Shown here: positions 36,045-45,905 of the stretch, one piece after another
How the letters are laid out: each line of letters opens with the position of its first letter
How positions within the stretch are numbered: the first letter of the stretch is position 1
Assembly: GCA_002840565.1 (NCBI GenBank)
Contig: PHBK01000018.1
Location: forward strand, 88,599-152,598
Length of the DNA stretch: 64,000 bases
Direction: 5' to 3'
From: Deltaproteobacteria bacterium HGW-Deltaproteobacteria-12
Lineage (GTDB): Bacteria > Desulfobacterota > Syntrophia > Syntrophales > Smithellaceae
Position numbers and translations under genes: made by a program
The notes under the pieces: model-generated
Seen by the model: only the letters and a program-made list of their open reading frames with translations
Databases searched by the model: none
Told to the model about the DNA's origin: nothing

Positions 36045-36203
36045 ATGAAGAAGTATGTATGTGGTGTATGTGGTTATGTTTATGATCCGGCCAAGGGAGA
36101 CAAGGACGGGAATATTCCCGGCGGAACAAAGTTTGAGAGCCTCCCGGAAGACTGGACCTGTCCGGTATGTGGGGCGGGTAAAGAGGAATTTTCACCAGAA
36201 TAA
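36045..36203 (+). CDS. rub: Rubredoxin
   Basis: A 52-aa iron protein, easily missed because of its size: [20 protein letters not shown] at the start and a [13 protein letters not shown] segment near the end. The four Cys of two CxxCG knuckles (residues 6, 9, 39 and 42) bind a single iron. GGAGGTG lies just before the ATG at 36045. It is the second gene of an operon with FprA, 24 bp apart, and delivers single electrons to it and possibly to the rubrerythrins. Length and spacing are exactly those of the family. Confidence 0.95.
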   Translation: MKKYVCGVCGYVYDPAKGDKDGNIPGGTKFESLPEDWTCPVCGAGKEEFSPE

Positions 36204-36273
36204 CGTTCCGATTTCAAATCAAAGCGCTATCTTTATTTGCCGAGACTGCCCGGCGCTTGTGACTTTGTCGCAG

Positions 36274-36355
36274 TGTCTTTGCGAGCGAATGTAATGAGCG
36301 AAGCAATCTCAGGCAGTTAGATTGCCACGGCGCCCGAGGGTCGCCTCGCAATGAC
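36274..36355. repeat. Inverted-repeat element (TTGCGAG...CTCGCAA type)
   Basis: Ends GTCTTTGCGAG (36275-36285) and CTCGCAATGAC (36345-36355) pair with one mismatch, and an internal GCAATCT/AGATTGC stem (36303-36309, 36319-36325) closes an 9-nt loop. The left arm contains GAATGTAATGAG, which resembles the conserved loops of the arrays at 18203 and 63887. It fills most of the 250-bp gap between rubredoxin and rubrerythrin; no gene is present there. Confidence 0.75.
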
Positions 36356-36452
36356 AAACGAGGATTACGACACAGTTTCGAATGCCCGAGTCGCCCTCTT
36401 GATAGTATCTTTGATTTGAAACAAAAAATAAAAGAACTGGAAAGGTAAATCT

Positions 36453-36950
36453 ATGGATAAGATCAAAGAAGCGTTAAATCAGGCTTTTGTCGGAGAGGCA
36501 AAGGCGGCTCTGCGCCTCAAGGTTTATGCCCAGAAAGCGGAGCAGGAGGGCTATACGCAGATGGCCCGGCTTTTCCGGGTGATTGCCTTTTCCGAAGAAA
36601 TTCATGGCGCCCGGGCATTGCGCATCCTCAAGGAAATTAAAAGCACAGAAGAGAATCTGGCGGCCAGTTTTGAATCGGAAATGAAAGTTGCCGAAGTAGC
36701 CTATGATCAATTTGTCAAAATAGCTGAAGAAGCCGGGGACCGGTTGGCCCTGCTGCAATTCAGCCAGAGCAAGGATGTTGAAGAAACACATGCGAAACTC
36801 TATAAACAAGCCATGGCTGATTTTATGGAGGAAAGAGAAACGACATATTACGTCTGTAATGTCTGCGGATACGTTGCGGACGGCATTCTGCCTGATGAAT
36901 GCCCCGTTTGCGGCGCCAGGAAAGAACAATTTGTCGGCTTTGAACAGTAA
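36453..36950 (+). CDS. Rubrerythrin (second copy)
   Basis: A 165-aa rubrerythrin, shorter than the 192-aa copy at 17626. The ferritin-like domain keeps the Glu and ExxH ligands (FVGEAKAALRLKVYA, FSEEIHGARALRILK, ESEMKVAEVAYDQF, SKDVEETHAKLY), and a short rubredoxin domain follows (YVCNVCGYVADG and CPVCGARKEQF). It reduces peroxide with electrons from rubredoxin. It lies downstream of FprA-rubredoxin but is separated by a repeat element, so it may have its own promoter. Confidence 0.92.
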   Translation: MDKIKEALNQAFVGEAKAALRLKVYAQKAEQEGYTQMARLFRVIAFSEEIHGARALRILKEIKSTEENLAASFESEMKVAEVAYDQFVKIAEEAGDRLALLQFSQSKDVEETHAKLYKQAMADFMEERETTYYVCNVCGYVADGILPDECPVCGARKEQFVGFEQ

Positions 36951-36992
36951 AAAACTGATAGCTTATCTGTCCGACTAAACAATGAGGCGAGG

Positions 36993-37835
36993 ATGAAAAT
37001 TTGGCGCAGTATTACTGCCATATTATTGGTCTTGTGCATTTTATTGCCTCAGAGCGCCGGCAGTGAGGAAAAGCCCCTCTGGGAATTAGGCATAGGGACC
37101 GGAATTCTGAGGATGCCCGATTATCGTGGTTCGGATGAAAGCAGATGGTATTTGCTGCCCTATCCCTATGTCATTTATCGCGGCGCCATCTTAAAAATCG
37201 ATGAACAGCGTATCTCCGGACAGATTTTTAAAACGGACAGAGTTTTACTGGACTTTAGCGGCTTTGGCGCCGTTCCGGTTAAAAGCTCCGATAATACCGC
37301 CCGCGCCGGCATGCCGGATTTGGATCCGACTTTTGAAATGGGGCCGTCTTTAAAAATAATTGTTACGGAAAGCAAGGCCGATGGTTATAAATTGAGTCTT
37401 GCTTTGCCCCTGCGGGCATTCTTTTCCACCGATTTCTCCTCCGTCCGCCATGAAGGCTGGGTATTCAGCCCGCGCATTAATCTGGAAAAGAAAGACTTGA
37501 TTCCGGCAACCGGGCTGAATCTGGGAATTTCCGCCGGACCGATGTTTACTGACAGCTCTTATAATGCGTATTTCTATACAGTGGAACCTGCTTATGCTGC
37601 GGGATCGCGCCCGGCCTATGCGGCAGGCGGGGGATACAGCGGTTCCACGCTTACGGTGGGGGTGAAGAAAACATATAAACGGCTTGTTTTTAATGCTTTT
37701 ATCAGTGCTGATTTTCTCCAGGGCGCTGTTTTTGAAGACAGTCCTCTGGTGAAAACCAGAACTTCCGTGATGAGCGGATTTAGTGTTTCCTGGATTTTTT
37801 TTCAATCAGCTAAAACTGTGACCGCGGATAAATAA
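36993..37835 (+). CDS. MipA/OmpV-family outer-membrane protein
   Basis: A 280-aa protein with a signal peptide (cleavage probably after SAGS) and an outer-membrane barrel layout. The N-terminal family motif LGIGTGILRMPDYRGSDESRWYLLPYPYVIYRG is clear, and paired amphipathic strands follow to the C-terminal VSWIFF. Members are MltA-interacting proteins that scaffold cell-wall enzymes or act as general outer-membrane proteins. A Tyr-Ala-rich repeat (PAYAAGSRPAYAAGGGYSG) near residues 200-220 is an unusual local duplication. It lies 42 bp after rubrerythrin. Confidence 0.85.
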   Translation: MKIWRSITAILLVLCILLPQSAGSEEKPLWELGIGTGILRMPDYRGSDESRWYLLPYPYVIYRGAILKIDEQRISGQIFKTDRVLLDFSGFGAVPVKSSDNTARAGMPDLDPTFEMGPSLKIIVTESKADGYKLSLALPLRAFFSTDFSSVRHEGWVFSPRINLEKKDLIPATGLNLGISAGPMFTDSSYNAYFYTVEPAYAAGSRPAYAAGGGYSGSTLTVGVKKTYKRLVFNAFISADFLQGAVFEDSPLVKTRTSVMSGFSVSWIFFQSAKTVTADK

Positions 37836-37901
37836 GATTAATTAAGACAGACACAAGAAATAAATTCGGAAATATGAAAAGACTTATTTAAGGTTGTGAC
37901 C

Positions 37902-38345
37902 ATGATTGTGATTATAACGCGATGGCTTATTATAACAGTGGCCATAATGCTGTCCTCGTTGCTTATTCCGGGAATTAGAATAGATTCATTGCCCACAGCG
38001 GTTATTGCCGCAGGACTTTTGGGAATGATCAATATTTTCATTCGACCTCTATTGATTATTCTTACCCTGCCTTTGAATATTATAACGCTGGGTTTGTTCT
38101 CTTTCATTATTAATGCCTTCCTGCTGAAGCTGGTGGCCTGGTTTGTGACCGGCCTCGAAGTTGATGGATTTTTTGCCGCGTTTTTGGGGGCATTGGTAAT
38201 CAGTCTTACGAACTGGCTGGCCAATCGTTTTATTGTGGCTTCCGCAATCAGGCCGGACAGACCAGACAGGCCGATCAGGCCGCCGCGGCCGGATAAGCAT
38301 GACTGCATAGATTTAGAACAAAAAGGCAATGGGAAATGGGAGTAG
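37902..38345 (+). CDS. Holin-like superfamily IV membrane protein
   Basis: Small membrane protein of 147 aa with four hydrophobic segments, matching the phage holin family 4 (PF04020) pattern: [64 protein letters not shown] and [17 protein letters not shown]. These are common as housekeeping genes in bacteria, not phage lysis genes. The C-terminal tail is an unusual Arg-Pro-Asp repeat ([15 protein letters not shown]), also visible in DNA as repeated agacc/ggccg units. The start at 37902 has AAGG upstream. Its 3' end overlaps the mutS start. Confidence 0.8.
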   Translation: MIVIITRWLIITVAIMLSSLLIPGIRIDSLPTAVIAAGLLGMINIFIRPLLIILTLPLNIITLGLFSFIINAFLLKLVAWFVTGLEVDGFFAAFLGALVISLTNWLANRFIVASAIRPDRPDRPIRPPRPDKHDCIDLEQKGNGKWE

Positions 38346-40960
38346 GAGCGATTTTGAACTTAACCCCCGCCATGAAGCAATACGTGGAGATCAAAAAAAA
38401 ATATCCCGACTGCATTCTGCTTTATCGGATGGGTGATTTCTTTGAGCTGTTTTTTGAAGATGCAACACTGGTTGCCCCCATTCTGGAGATTACGTTAACG
38501 TCACGCAATAAGGGAAAGGAAGACAGTGTTCCGCTTTGCGGCTTTCCTCATCATGCAGCTTCCTCCTACATCAGTAAACTGGTCGAAAAGGGATTTAAAG
38601 TGGCCGTCTGCGAGCAGGTGGAGGATCCCAAAAAGGCAAAAGGAATTGTCAAAAGGGAAGTGATTCGGGTAATTACTCCGGGGCTTCTGCTCGATGCGGA
38701 AAATCTGGCCGCCGGTGAAAACAATTTTCTGGCCGGTCTTTTTCTCTGCGCCGATATAATCGGCCTGGCCTTTGTGGATATTTCTACCGGCGAGTTTCAG
38801 ATAAGCGCATTTCCCGATCGCGGCTCTTTTTTGCAGGCCATATCCGGTCTCGATTGCAAAGAGGTGATAGTGCCCAAATCTTTTCCGGATAAAGTGCTGC
38901 TGAAAAATATGGAGCTGCAGTGGCCGGCCAACCGCATGAATTATCTGGAAGAAGATTATTTCCACGATGAAAACGCGCGGCAGCTGCTCAGGGATACCTT
39001 TACCGCCGCTGTACTGGACAATTCAAAAATATTCGTTCATCCGGCTGTTGTCCCGGCGGCCGGCGCTGTTTTACGATATATTGCCGAAACACAAAAAATT
39101 CAGCCTCAGCATATCAATGACATCAAGTGGTACAGCACGGAAAATTATCTGATTATTGATGATACGGCGCGCCGGAATCTGGAGTTGTTTGCGACTATTT
39201 CCGGCAACTCCAGGGCCGGTTCCCTGTTCCGGCTCATCAATGAAACTTTGACGCCTATGGGAACGAGGCGTCTTCGGTGGTGGCTGAACTATCCATTGGT
39301 CGAAGTCGAAAAAATCCGGGAACGGCTTTCTGCCGTTGCGGAGATTAAGGACAGCCATATTGTACGAGCGGGTTTGCGTAAAATCCTGTCGCTCATTTAT
39401 GACCTGGAGCGGTTGGCCGGACGCGTTGCCCTGAGAGTCGCCAATCCCCGTGATTTGGTGGCGTTGAAAGTTTCTCTCGGAGCAATTCCCGAATTGAAAT
39501 TAGCACTGGCGGATTTTACCGCTCCGGCACTTTCCTGCATCCGCTCCAATCTGAACGCAATGCCGGCGGTAGTGGACATTATTGCCCGGGCCATAGCGGA
39601 TGACCCTCAGCAAAACATCCAGGAGGGAGGTTTTATTCGGGCCGGTTTTGATGAGCAGTTGGATAAACTGAAATCAATCAGCACAGACGCCAAGAAGTGG
39701 ATAGCCGCCCTGGAGCTGCAGGAGAGAAAAAAGACCGGCATTAATACCTTGAGGGTAGGTTTCAATAATATCTTCGGCTACTATATTGAAGTTACCAAAG
39801 CCAATGCCGCCCTGGTTCCCGCATCTTACGTAAGAAAACAGACGCTGGTTAATGCCGAGCGTTTCATCAATCAGGAACTCAAAGAATTTGAGGAAACGGT
39901 TTTAAATGCTGAAGAAAAAATACGCGAAAGAGAATATGAACTTTATCTGGTTATCCGGGACGATATCGCCCAATATATAAACGAGATACAAAATAATTCC
40001 TCTTTGATCGCCGACCTGGATGCCATGATTTCCCTTGCGGAAGTGGCGGAAAAGTATCATTACGCGTGTCCGGAAGTGAACGATGAAGATGCCATTGTCA
40101 TTAAAGACGGGCGGCATCCGGTGGTGGAAGCCGCATTCAGCAGGGAAGGCTTTGTTCCCAATGATTCCCTGCTTGATATCGGCAATAACAGATTGCTGAT
40201 CATCACCGGCCCCAACATGGCCGGTAAATCCACGTATATTCGTCAGGTGGCTTTGATTGTTCTTCTGGCCCAAGTGGGCAGTTTTGTCCCCGCGGCAAAG
40301 GCGAAAATCGGCATTGTGGATAAAATATTTACCCGCATCGGTGCTTCGGACAATCTGGCTCAAGGTCAGAGCACCTTTATGGTCGAAATGACAGAGGTGG
40401 CCGAGATCTTGAAAAACGCAACTTCACGCAGTCTTGTGATTCTGGATGAGGTGGGCAGAGGAACATCGACCTTCGATGGATTGAGCATTGCCTGGTCTGT
40501 TGCCGAGTATATTCATGATTTTAAGGAGCGTGGCGTCCGAACTCTTTTTGCCACTCACTATCATCAGTTAACTGATTTAGTCGCTACCAAGGATGGCGTC
40601 AAGAATTATAATATTGCGGTGAAAGAATGGGGGGATAAAATAATATTCTTGCGCAAGATTATGGAGGGAGGCACCAGCCGCAGTTATGGTATTGAAGTGG
40701 CGAGAATTGCCGGTGTTCCCCGGGAGGTAATTTTACGCGCGAAAGAAATATTGCATAACCTGGAAAAAGGCGAGTTCGACGAAATCGGCATGCCCCGCAT
40801 TGCGCGCGGTCTTAATATTGCCAGAAACGACCAGCCGCAACTGAATCTTTTTATGGACAGGGAGGATGAAATAATCGGTGAACTGAAGGCCATCGATATT
40901 GCCTCCATGACCCCGCTGGATGCCTTGAATAAGCTCAGTGATTTAAAAAGCAAGTTATGA
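38336..40960 (+). CDS. mutS: DNA mismatch repair protein MutS
   Basis: An 874-aa mismatch-recognition ATPase. The mismatch-binding domain I carries the [11 protein letters not shown] motif near residue 33, with the Phe-x-Glu wedge. The lever, clamp and ATPase domains follow; Walker A is [10 protein letters not shown] near residues 624-632, Walker B is [17 protein letters not shown] near 700, and ATHYHQL is the signature. The C terminus ends without a long tetramerisation extension. The ATG at 38336 overlaps the holin-like gene by 10 bp; a TTG at 38354, with TAGGAG just upstream, is an alternative start that would give a more typical N terminus ([13 protein letters not shown]). Confidence 0.96.
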   Translation: MGVGAILNLTPAMKQYVEIKKKYPDCILLYRMGDFFELFFEDATLVAPILEITLTSRNKGKEDSVPLCGFPHHAASSYISKLVEKGFKVAVCEQVEDPKKAKGIVKREVIRVITPGLLLDAENLAAGENNFLAGLFLCADIIGLAFVDISTGEFQISAFPDRGSFLQAISGLDCKEVIVPKSFPDKVLLKNMELQWPANRMNYLEEDYFHDENARQLLRDTFTAAVLDNSKIFVHPAVVPAAGAVLRYIAETQKIQPQHINDIKWYSTENYLIIDDTARRNLELFATISGNSRAGSLFRLINETLTPMGTRRLRWWLNYPLVEVEKIRERLSAVAEIKDSHIVRAGLRKILSLIYDLERLAGRVALRVANPRDLVALKVSLGAIPELKLALADFTAPALSCIRSNLNAMPAVVDIIARAIADDPQQNIQEGGFIRAGFDEQLDKLKSISTDAKKWIAALELQERKKTGINTLRVGFNNIFGYYIEVTKANAALVPASYVRKQTLVNAERFINQELKEFEETVLNAEEKIREREYELYLVIRDDIAQYINEIQNNSSLIADLDAMISLAEVAEKYHYACPEVNDEDAIVIKDGRHPVVEAAFSREGFVPNDSLLDIGNNRLLIITGPNMAGKSTYIRQVALIVLLAQVGSFVPAAKAKIGIVDKIFTRIGASDNLAQGQSTFMVEMTEVAEILKNATSRSLVILDEVGRGTSTFDGLSIAWSVAEYIHDFKERGVRTLFATHYHQLTDLVATKDGVKNYNIAVKEWGDKIIFLRKIMEGGTSRSYGIEVARIAGVPREVILRAKEILHNLEKGEFDEIGMPRIARGLNIARNDQPQLNLFMDREDEIIGELKAIDIASMTPLDALNKLSDLKSKL

Positions 40961-41805
40961 TGAATTGGTTTGTCTTTTATATTCTTTTGCCCCGCTAACG
41001 ATTTTATGCCGGCCATTGCCGCGGTATTCAGCCGCTCAAATAAAATGTCCCGACCTATACTTAACTTGACGGACACTGTCAAATTAAGTCCTGCCTTGTT
41101 AAGGCATTCACCTACAAAGCCTCAGAAGGGAGCAGTTGCTAGAATTGACGATTACGGATCGAAAAGGAGTAGTGTGGCTCTCACGGCAGCAACCGCTGAG
41201 GATTCGTAGTATAGGCAATCCATTATTCTATGGATCATGAGCACTTCAATCATCCACATACACCGGGTCCATCAAATCCCTGACAAGGCAAACGTTAAGA
41301 TATTACTGCATGTGCTTGTAATTAAAGATATTATGACGACTATGTTTATCCACTTAATTGTTTTGCAGAACAAGAGGTCCAAGAGGAGAAGATGGTCAAT
41401 AGGGAAAAACTTCTATTTCTAGTCAAGCCAAAGTACGCTCAATATAAATTGATTATATTCGAATGTTGGAATATAAACTCAACAACTTAAGGGCATCCCC
41501 ATCATCCCCTCAGGCACGCGGTAAAAGGTGATTAAGGGGTCGATCGACATTGAGTTAGCTGTTTCAAACGGAAAAATAACCTGGGAGGAACTGTCATTTG
41601 GTACGCCGCACCTTATAATCGAAAGCACCGCGAAGATCGGCGTGCCCCTGATATTTGATTACGTTCTTGCTGCCTTGTCATATTTCACTTAATGTGTGTA
41701 ATATTGAACAAAAGGCAGATTGGTATAGTTCATGGTTCGTCTGGAGATGGCTGAACAAAGATGCCTAACCGAAGAATACCTTTGCATCGATTGGAGGTGA
41801 CAAAT
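40961..41805. other. About 845 bp without a recognisable gene
   Basis: Short frames exist but none has a recognisable family or good ribosome site. The best is a 54-codon frame at 41528-41692, starting at GTG, that reads KGSIDIELAVSNGKITWEEL and on to a natural stop, with the look of a protein fragment. The area between mutS and a small membrane protein appears degraded: frames are interrupted and base composition varies. It may hold remnants of former genes. Confidence 0.5.
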
Positions 41806-42042
41806 ATGAAACACGGTAAAGGGTATTTGGTCCTATTTGAGATGATTCTCATCGTGGGGTCTATTCCTGTGTTTAGAAGTGTATGGATGGTTTTTGATAG
41901 CATTGAATTTATGAACCACCCCGCTGGAATCCTGCTGTCTTTTGCAGCTGGAATATTCCTCTGCGTCATGGCATTGATAGCCTTGAACAAGGTTGATAAG
42001 GAAAAGCAAACAGGCTCTTATCGTGACAATTTGATGTTGTGA
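41806..42042 (+). CDS. Small two-helix membrane protein
   Basis: A 78-aa protein. I start it at 41806 because GGAGGTGAC lies just before; the upstream frame has no site. It contains two hydrophobic helices, GYLVLFEMILIVGSIPVFRSVWMV and AGILLSFAAGIFLCVMALIAL, with a hydrophilic tail (KVDKEKQTGSYRDN). No family is recognised. The strong ribosome site and two clean helices support a real gene. It precedes the RelA/SpoT-like gene by 74 bp on the same strand. Confidence 0.65.
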   Translation: MKHGKGYLVLFEMILIVGSIPVFRSVWMVFDSIEFMNHPAGILLSFAAGIFLCVMALIALNKVDKEKQTGSYRDNLML

Positions 42043-42115
42043 CGTAAATAAAATAACATTTCGTTATTACAGAAAAAGAATCAAGCGTTCAGCCGCTCTT
42101 AAGGATTATTACACA

Positions 42116-43138
42116 ATGATTGTCAGATTAACGCTCGGAGAGATGGAACGAGCAGGTCTTGTTCTACGAGGAGGATCGGTGCTCGACTGGCACCGTCTAA
42201 AAGTAGAATCCCTTGAAGAGTGTGACACGATCTTGCGCGTAAACGGGTTTGATCCGGAGGATGAGAATGATCAAGTGCGTCTGAAAGAGATACGCCTTTC
42301 CGCCATCGATTATCTTGAGAGAACGTTCCAATTCGTTTTTGCTTCCGAGATACGGAACGTTGAATATTTAAGCGATCTGATGCTCATGGCTGCAGGGAAA
42401 AACCCGGTTCTCAGACGACAGGCGTGTACGGTGCTCAAAGTCATGCTGGTGGTCCACCATATCGAGGCCAGGGAGCTCAAATCCCGGCTGAACATCTCGG
42501 ATCACGAACTCTTCCATCTGCTTGAAGACAAGGCTGCTCGTGTCGTAAGTGAGATGCAAGATCAGGGGTATCCGATCATCGACTTCCAGAGTAGTCGTAA
42601 GACGCATGATTCCATTATGACAAAATTGCTCAGCAAATGGCAGGGCAACCGGGCGATGCTTTATGACATGCTGCGTTTTCGTATTGTTACGGCCACCGTG
42701 GAAGAGATCGTGCCGGTGGTGGCGTATCTTAGTCAACACCTGTTTCCATTTCACTACACTGTTCCGGGTGAAAGCCATAACTCACTTTTCAGTTTACGTG
42801 ACTATATGCGTCGCCATCCGCGTATATCAAAGATGATACCGGAGCTTCAGGTTGACTTGCTCTATGATGGCGAAACACACACCGCCCCTAATCCTGAGAC
42901 GAGCGGCACCTACAAGACCACCAACTTCATTGTTGACCTTCCCCTGCGGTTGGAAGACCGTCAGCTGGAAATCTGGGCGCCTGGTCTCAAACTCTCTTCA
43001 CGCATCGTTCATGTGTTGGCCGAATTCCAGATCGTGGATCAGGTTTCGAACCGCAACAATGAAAAAGGTGAATCAAGCCACGAGCAGTATAAGACCCGCC
43101 GGCTAGCCAAAGTGCGACAGCGGCTGCTCCGGGCATGA
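42116..43138 (+). CDS. RelA/SpoT-like nucleotidyltransferase-fold protein (TIGR04552-like)
   Basis: A 340-aa protein. I associate it with the small TIGR04552-type family. Its C-terminal half looks like a diverged RelA/SpoT catalytic fold: SSRKTHDSIMTKLLSKW resembles the RxKxxxSIxxK segment, DMLRFRIVTATVEEIVPVVAYLSQ resembles the DxxGxR strand-helix, and TYKTTNFIVDLPLRLEDRQLEIWAPG resembles the GYxSLHxxVxxP...VEIQ end. The N-terminal half is helical. If so it could bind or make an alarmone-like nucleotide, but the key ATP- and metal-binding residues are not conserved in an obvious way, so enzymatic activity is unproven. No partner gene is next to it. Confidence 0.55.
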   Translation: MIVRLTLGEMERAGLVLRGGSVLDWHRLKVESLEECDTILRVNGFDPEDENDQVRLKEIRLSAIDYLERTFQFVFASEIRNVEYLSDLMLMAAGKNPVLRRQACTVLKVMLVVHHIEARELKSRLNISDHELFHLLEDKAARVVSEMQDQGYPIIDFQSSRKTHDSIMTKLLSKWQGNRAMLYDMLRFRIVTATVEEIVPVVAYLSQHLFPFHYTVPGESHNSLFSLRDYMRRHPRISKMIPELQVDLLYDGETHTAPNPETSGTYKTTNFIVDLPLRLEDRQLEIWAPGLKLSSRIVHVLAEFQIVDQVSNRNNEKGESSHEQYKTRRLAKVRQRLLRA

Positions 43139-43307
43139 TGGCCGTCTGAACATCTTGACTTTCGGCAGTATGTAATGTGACGCATAAAAAGCAACCTCGA
43201 CAAAGAAAACGATAAAGGATGAAAGAATAAAGGGAGCCTTGCATTACAGGTGCATATGTGGACTGTGATAATCCTCCTTGTCATCATTAATAGACAAATG
43301 TCATTTT

Positions 43308-44960
43308 TTACTTTTCTTTTAACCCGGCACCCTTTGCAAATTCCAGGTTGATGACCGAAGTTGTTAAGTCTTCGAGCGAGGAAACCGTTTTTTTAATTGC
43401 ATTTGTTACTGATGAAACAGCAACTCCTCTCAGAGCTTTGTCCGGGATATTTTTATAGAGAAAATCAATCGTTAAATTATAAAATTTTTCATATTTGCTT
43501 TGTAAGTCTGCAATTTCATCCTGGGCTTTGCCCTGCTTACTTAACTGATTAAGTTTTGTTAGATTTTGTACTGCAAAATCCTGGAGTTGTTTAAGAACTT
43601 CAAGCGCCAACTTATCCTCGCTTTGTGACATTTCCTTAATGTTAGGAATAACATCTTTTATGTTTTTAGCGGCAATTATCATTGACCTTAATCTAATCAT
43701 ATAGCCGGCGGTAAGATCTGCTTCCGATTCGGATAAATTAAACTTTTGTATTTGTGTGTAATAATCTGTTATTTCATCTTCAATTGATTTAAGCTGATTA
43801 TATATTTCCAGCAAGTTTTTTTCTGCTCGAAAAATATTTTTGAAGCCAGATATCTTATTCCGTTCATCTTTTCTGACAAGCAAGCAGTCCAGAATAAATT
43901 GTTCGGTTAAAGAATAAACTCTTAATATTTCATTGTTTAATGCTTTAAGAGCGATATCGGAAACTGCGGGATCAACATTTTTAATGTATAAACTTATTCC
44001 CGATGGTTCTGATTTCCTAAACCGATTGTTCATAAACCTTGCGAATGCCGGAATGAAAGGGAAAAAAAGAACGATGCCTATCAAGTTGATAGTTGTATTC
44101 AGAAATACCAGCGCCATTAATGGTTCTTCTATACGGAGAAAATGAAGGGTAAAATAGACCAATTGTTTCAGCAGCAAAAAGCTTACTGTTCCGGCGACTA
44201 AATTAAAAATTACATTTGCCGCAGCCAGTCTTTTTTTATCGGCTGTGCCATTAACCGAGGCAATAATTAATGTTGAGGTTGTTCCAATATTTGCACCAAT
44301 TATCATGGCAACGGATTGGTGTATTGTTATGAGTTCGGCATTAAGAGCACTTAAAACGATTACAATCATTGCAGAGCTTGATTGTATTAAAACCGTAATA
44401 ATTAATCCTACAAAAAGGAATACCCATAAACCAAGATTAGCATACAAACTTAAATCAACCTGATCGGCAATATTTTCGATTGAAGTTTTCATAAAATCAA
44501 GCCCGAGAAAAAGTAACCCGAAGCCAATAAGAAAACTTCCCCAGTTCTTCAATACCGGGCGGCTGTCAAGTAAAAGATAACTTAATGTACCAATAGCAAG
44601 AAAGGGAAACGAAAGATCAGTAATATTTAATTTGAATCCTACTGTGGCTACAATCCAAGCCGTAACGGTTGTTCCCAAATTTGCTCCAAATACAACCCCA
44701 AGCGAGTTTTGCAGGCTGATCATTCCACCGCCAAGAAAGGCAAGCACAAGCAGTGTAACCAATGAACTGCTTTGGAGGATTGCCGTAATAAAAGCACCGG
44801 ATAAAATTCCTTTCCAGCGTTTGTTGGTAAATTTTTGCAACAATCTCTTAAATGAATTGCCGGCAAGTCCCTTTAAACCGTTTTCCAGGTGAAACATTCC
44901 GAATAAGAATATCCCTAACCCGGCAATGAACATCCAGAAGTCGAAATCCACAATATTCAT
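43308..44960 (-). CDS. Na/Pi cotransporter family protein with PhoU-like tail
   Basis: A 550-aa inner-membrane protein. The N-terminal two thirds hold paired repeats of the Na/Pi cotransporter type: ILQSSSLVTLLVLAFLGGG and VLIQSSSAMIVIVLSAL, each with the QSSS signature, and NLGTTVTAWI and NIGTTSTLII. The C-terminal third (from about residue 350) is a helical PhoU-like domain (LTEQFILDCLLVRKDERNK...KNIKDVIPNIKE). It would import phosphate with sodium. By eye the gene is more A+T-rich than its neighbours, consistent with lateral transfer. The upstream sequence is A+T-rich with no clear partner gene. Confidence 0.85.
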   Translation of the reverse strand: MNIVDFDFWMFIAGLGIFLFGMFHLENGLKGLAGNSFKRLLQKFTNKRWKGILSGAFITAILQSSSLVTLLVLAFLGGGMISLQNSLGVVFGANLGTTVTAWIVATVGFKLNITDLSFPFLAIGTLSYLLLDSRPVLKNWGSFLIGFGLLFLGLDFMKTSIENIADQVDLSLYANLGLWVFLFVGLIITVLIQSSSAMIVIVLSALNAELITIHQSVAMIIGANIGTTSTLIIASVNGTADKKRLAAANVIFNLVAGTVSFLLLKQLVYFTLHFLRIEEPLMALVFLNTTINLIGIVLFFPFIPAFARFMNNRFRKSEPSGISLYIKNVDPAVSDIALKALNNEILRVYSLTEQFILDCLLVRKDERNKISGFKNIFRAEKNLLEIYNQLKSIEDEITDYYTQIQKFNLSESEADLTAGYMIRLRSMIIAAKNIKDVIPNIKEMSQSEDKLALEVLKQLQDFAVQNLTKLNQLSKQGKAQDEIADLQSKYEKFYNLTIDFLYKNIPDKALRGVAVSSVTNAIKKTVSSLEDLTTSVINLEFAKGAGLKEK

Positions 44961-45905
44961 ATTTACCTTATTGTGATTTTATTATTTTCTTTTACATTGA
45001 GCGTTAATTTTTTGATTATAAGCACAAACACTTACTTCACCAATATCATCGGAACAGATAAAATAAAATCTGTGTCCATTCATCTAATGATACCTGTTCT
45101 AAGTATATTCCGTATAAATGGAATTATACCATGAGCAGCAATGCCTCCAAATACAGTTGATAATAATTTGCTTTTATTGATGATTATTGATGAATATTTA
45201 CTTTTTGTTGTCGGCAATATAAGAAACGTTCACTTGCGAGTCAAGAATATTTTGCCACAAAAATGTAGGGCGCTGCATCGATGTCCCTTTATGAGGCACA
45301 TTCCCAGATACATACTTCCGAGAAATTAATTCACCTTTTGGTCGTTTGACCTGCAAAACGGGCATTATCGCCGTAATTAAAACAGACTTGAACATCACGC
45401 TTTCTTTGGGATGCTTTATGATTGCTTGTGCCCTTCAGGATAGATATATTCATCCCTGTTATATTCGGTGTCTGCATAGCAGTCGGCGTGTTGATGTGGA
45501 GGATGCGCGTAGCGATTAGAGGCTGCGGATTCAAGTAATAATGCATTTTCGACGGCGGCCTTGATCCGACAAGCCACAGTCCCAGATGTGTGAGGATATG
45601 CAGAATGACTGACTGGTCTTAAAAATACTGATGATGCGTATGACGCCTTGATTTTTCGGACAGACCAGAGGATCAAATTAATAAATCTTCTGAATCAGCC
45701 TTGCCCAGTTTTTCCTGAGCGCTTAATTGCTCCCCTCTCTATTCCTGATACCTCATACGTTCTTGCAGGAACGAAGCACAGATAACATAGAGCGCCGGAT
45801 TCTCCATCGCATCTTCATCCTTGGGTGATATACAGCTGCCGCAAAACATCTGAAAGCCGAAATTATATGTTGCAGGAAACACTCCCTTGCCACGGCAGCG
45901 GAGTC
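44961..45905. other. About 945 bp without a recognisable gene
   Basis: Several short minus-strand frames (60-90 codons) lie here in different frames, for example around 45198-45398 and 45416-45676, without ribosome sites or family resemblance. They could be a decayed gene but I cannot name it. A small hairpin, GTTC/GAAC, occurs near 45760. Confidence 0.5.

Noticed and set aside
37902-38345. Phage lysis holin
   Set aside because: The PF04020-type family is widespread in chromosomes, and no phage genes are near; it lies between a MipA-like gene and mutS.
45198-45676. Minus-strand frames that might be a decayed gene
   Set aside because: They are in different frames without ribosome sites or family resemblance, so no name can be supported.
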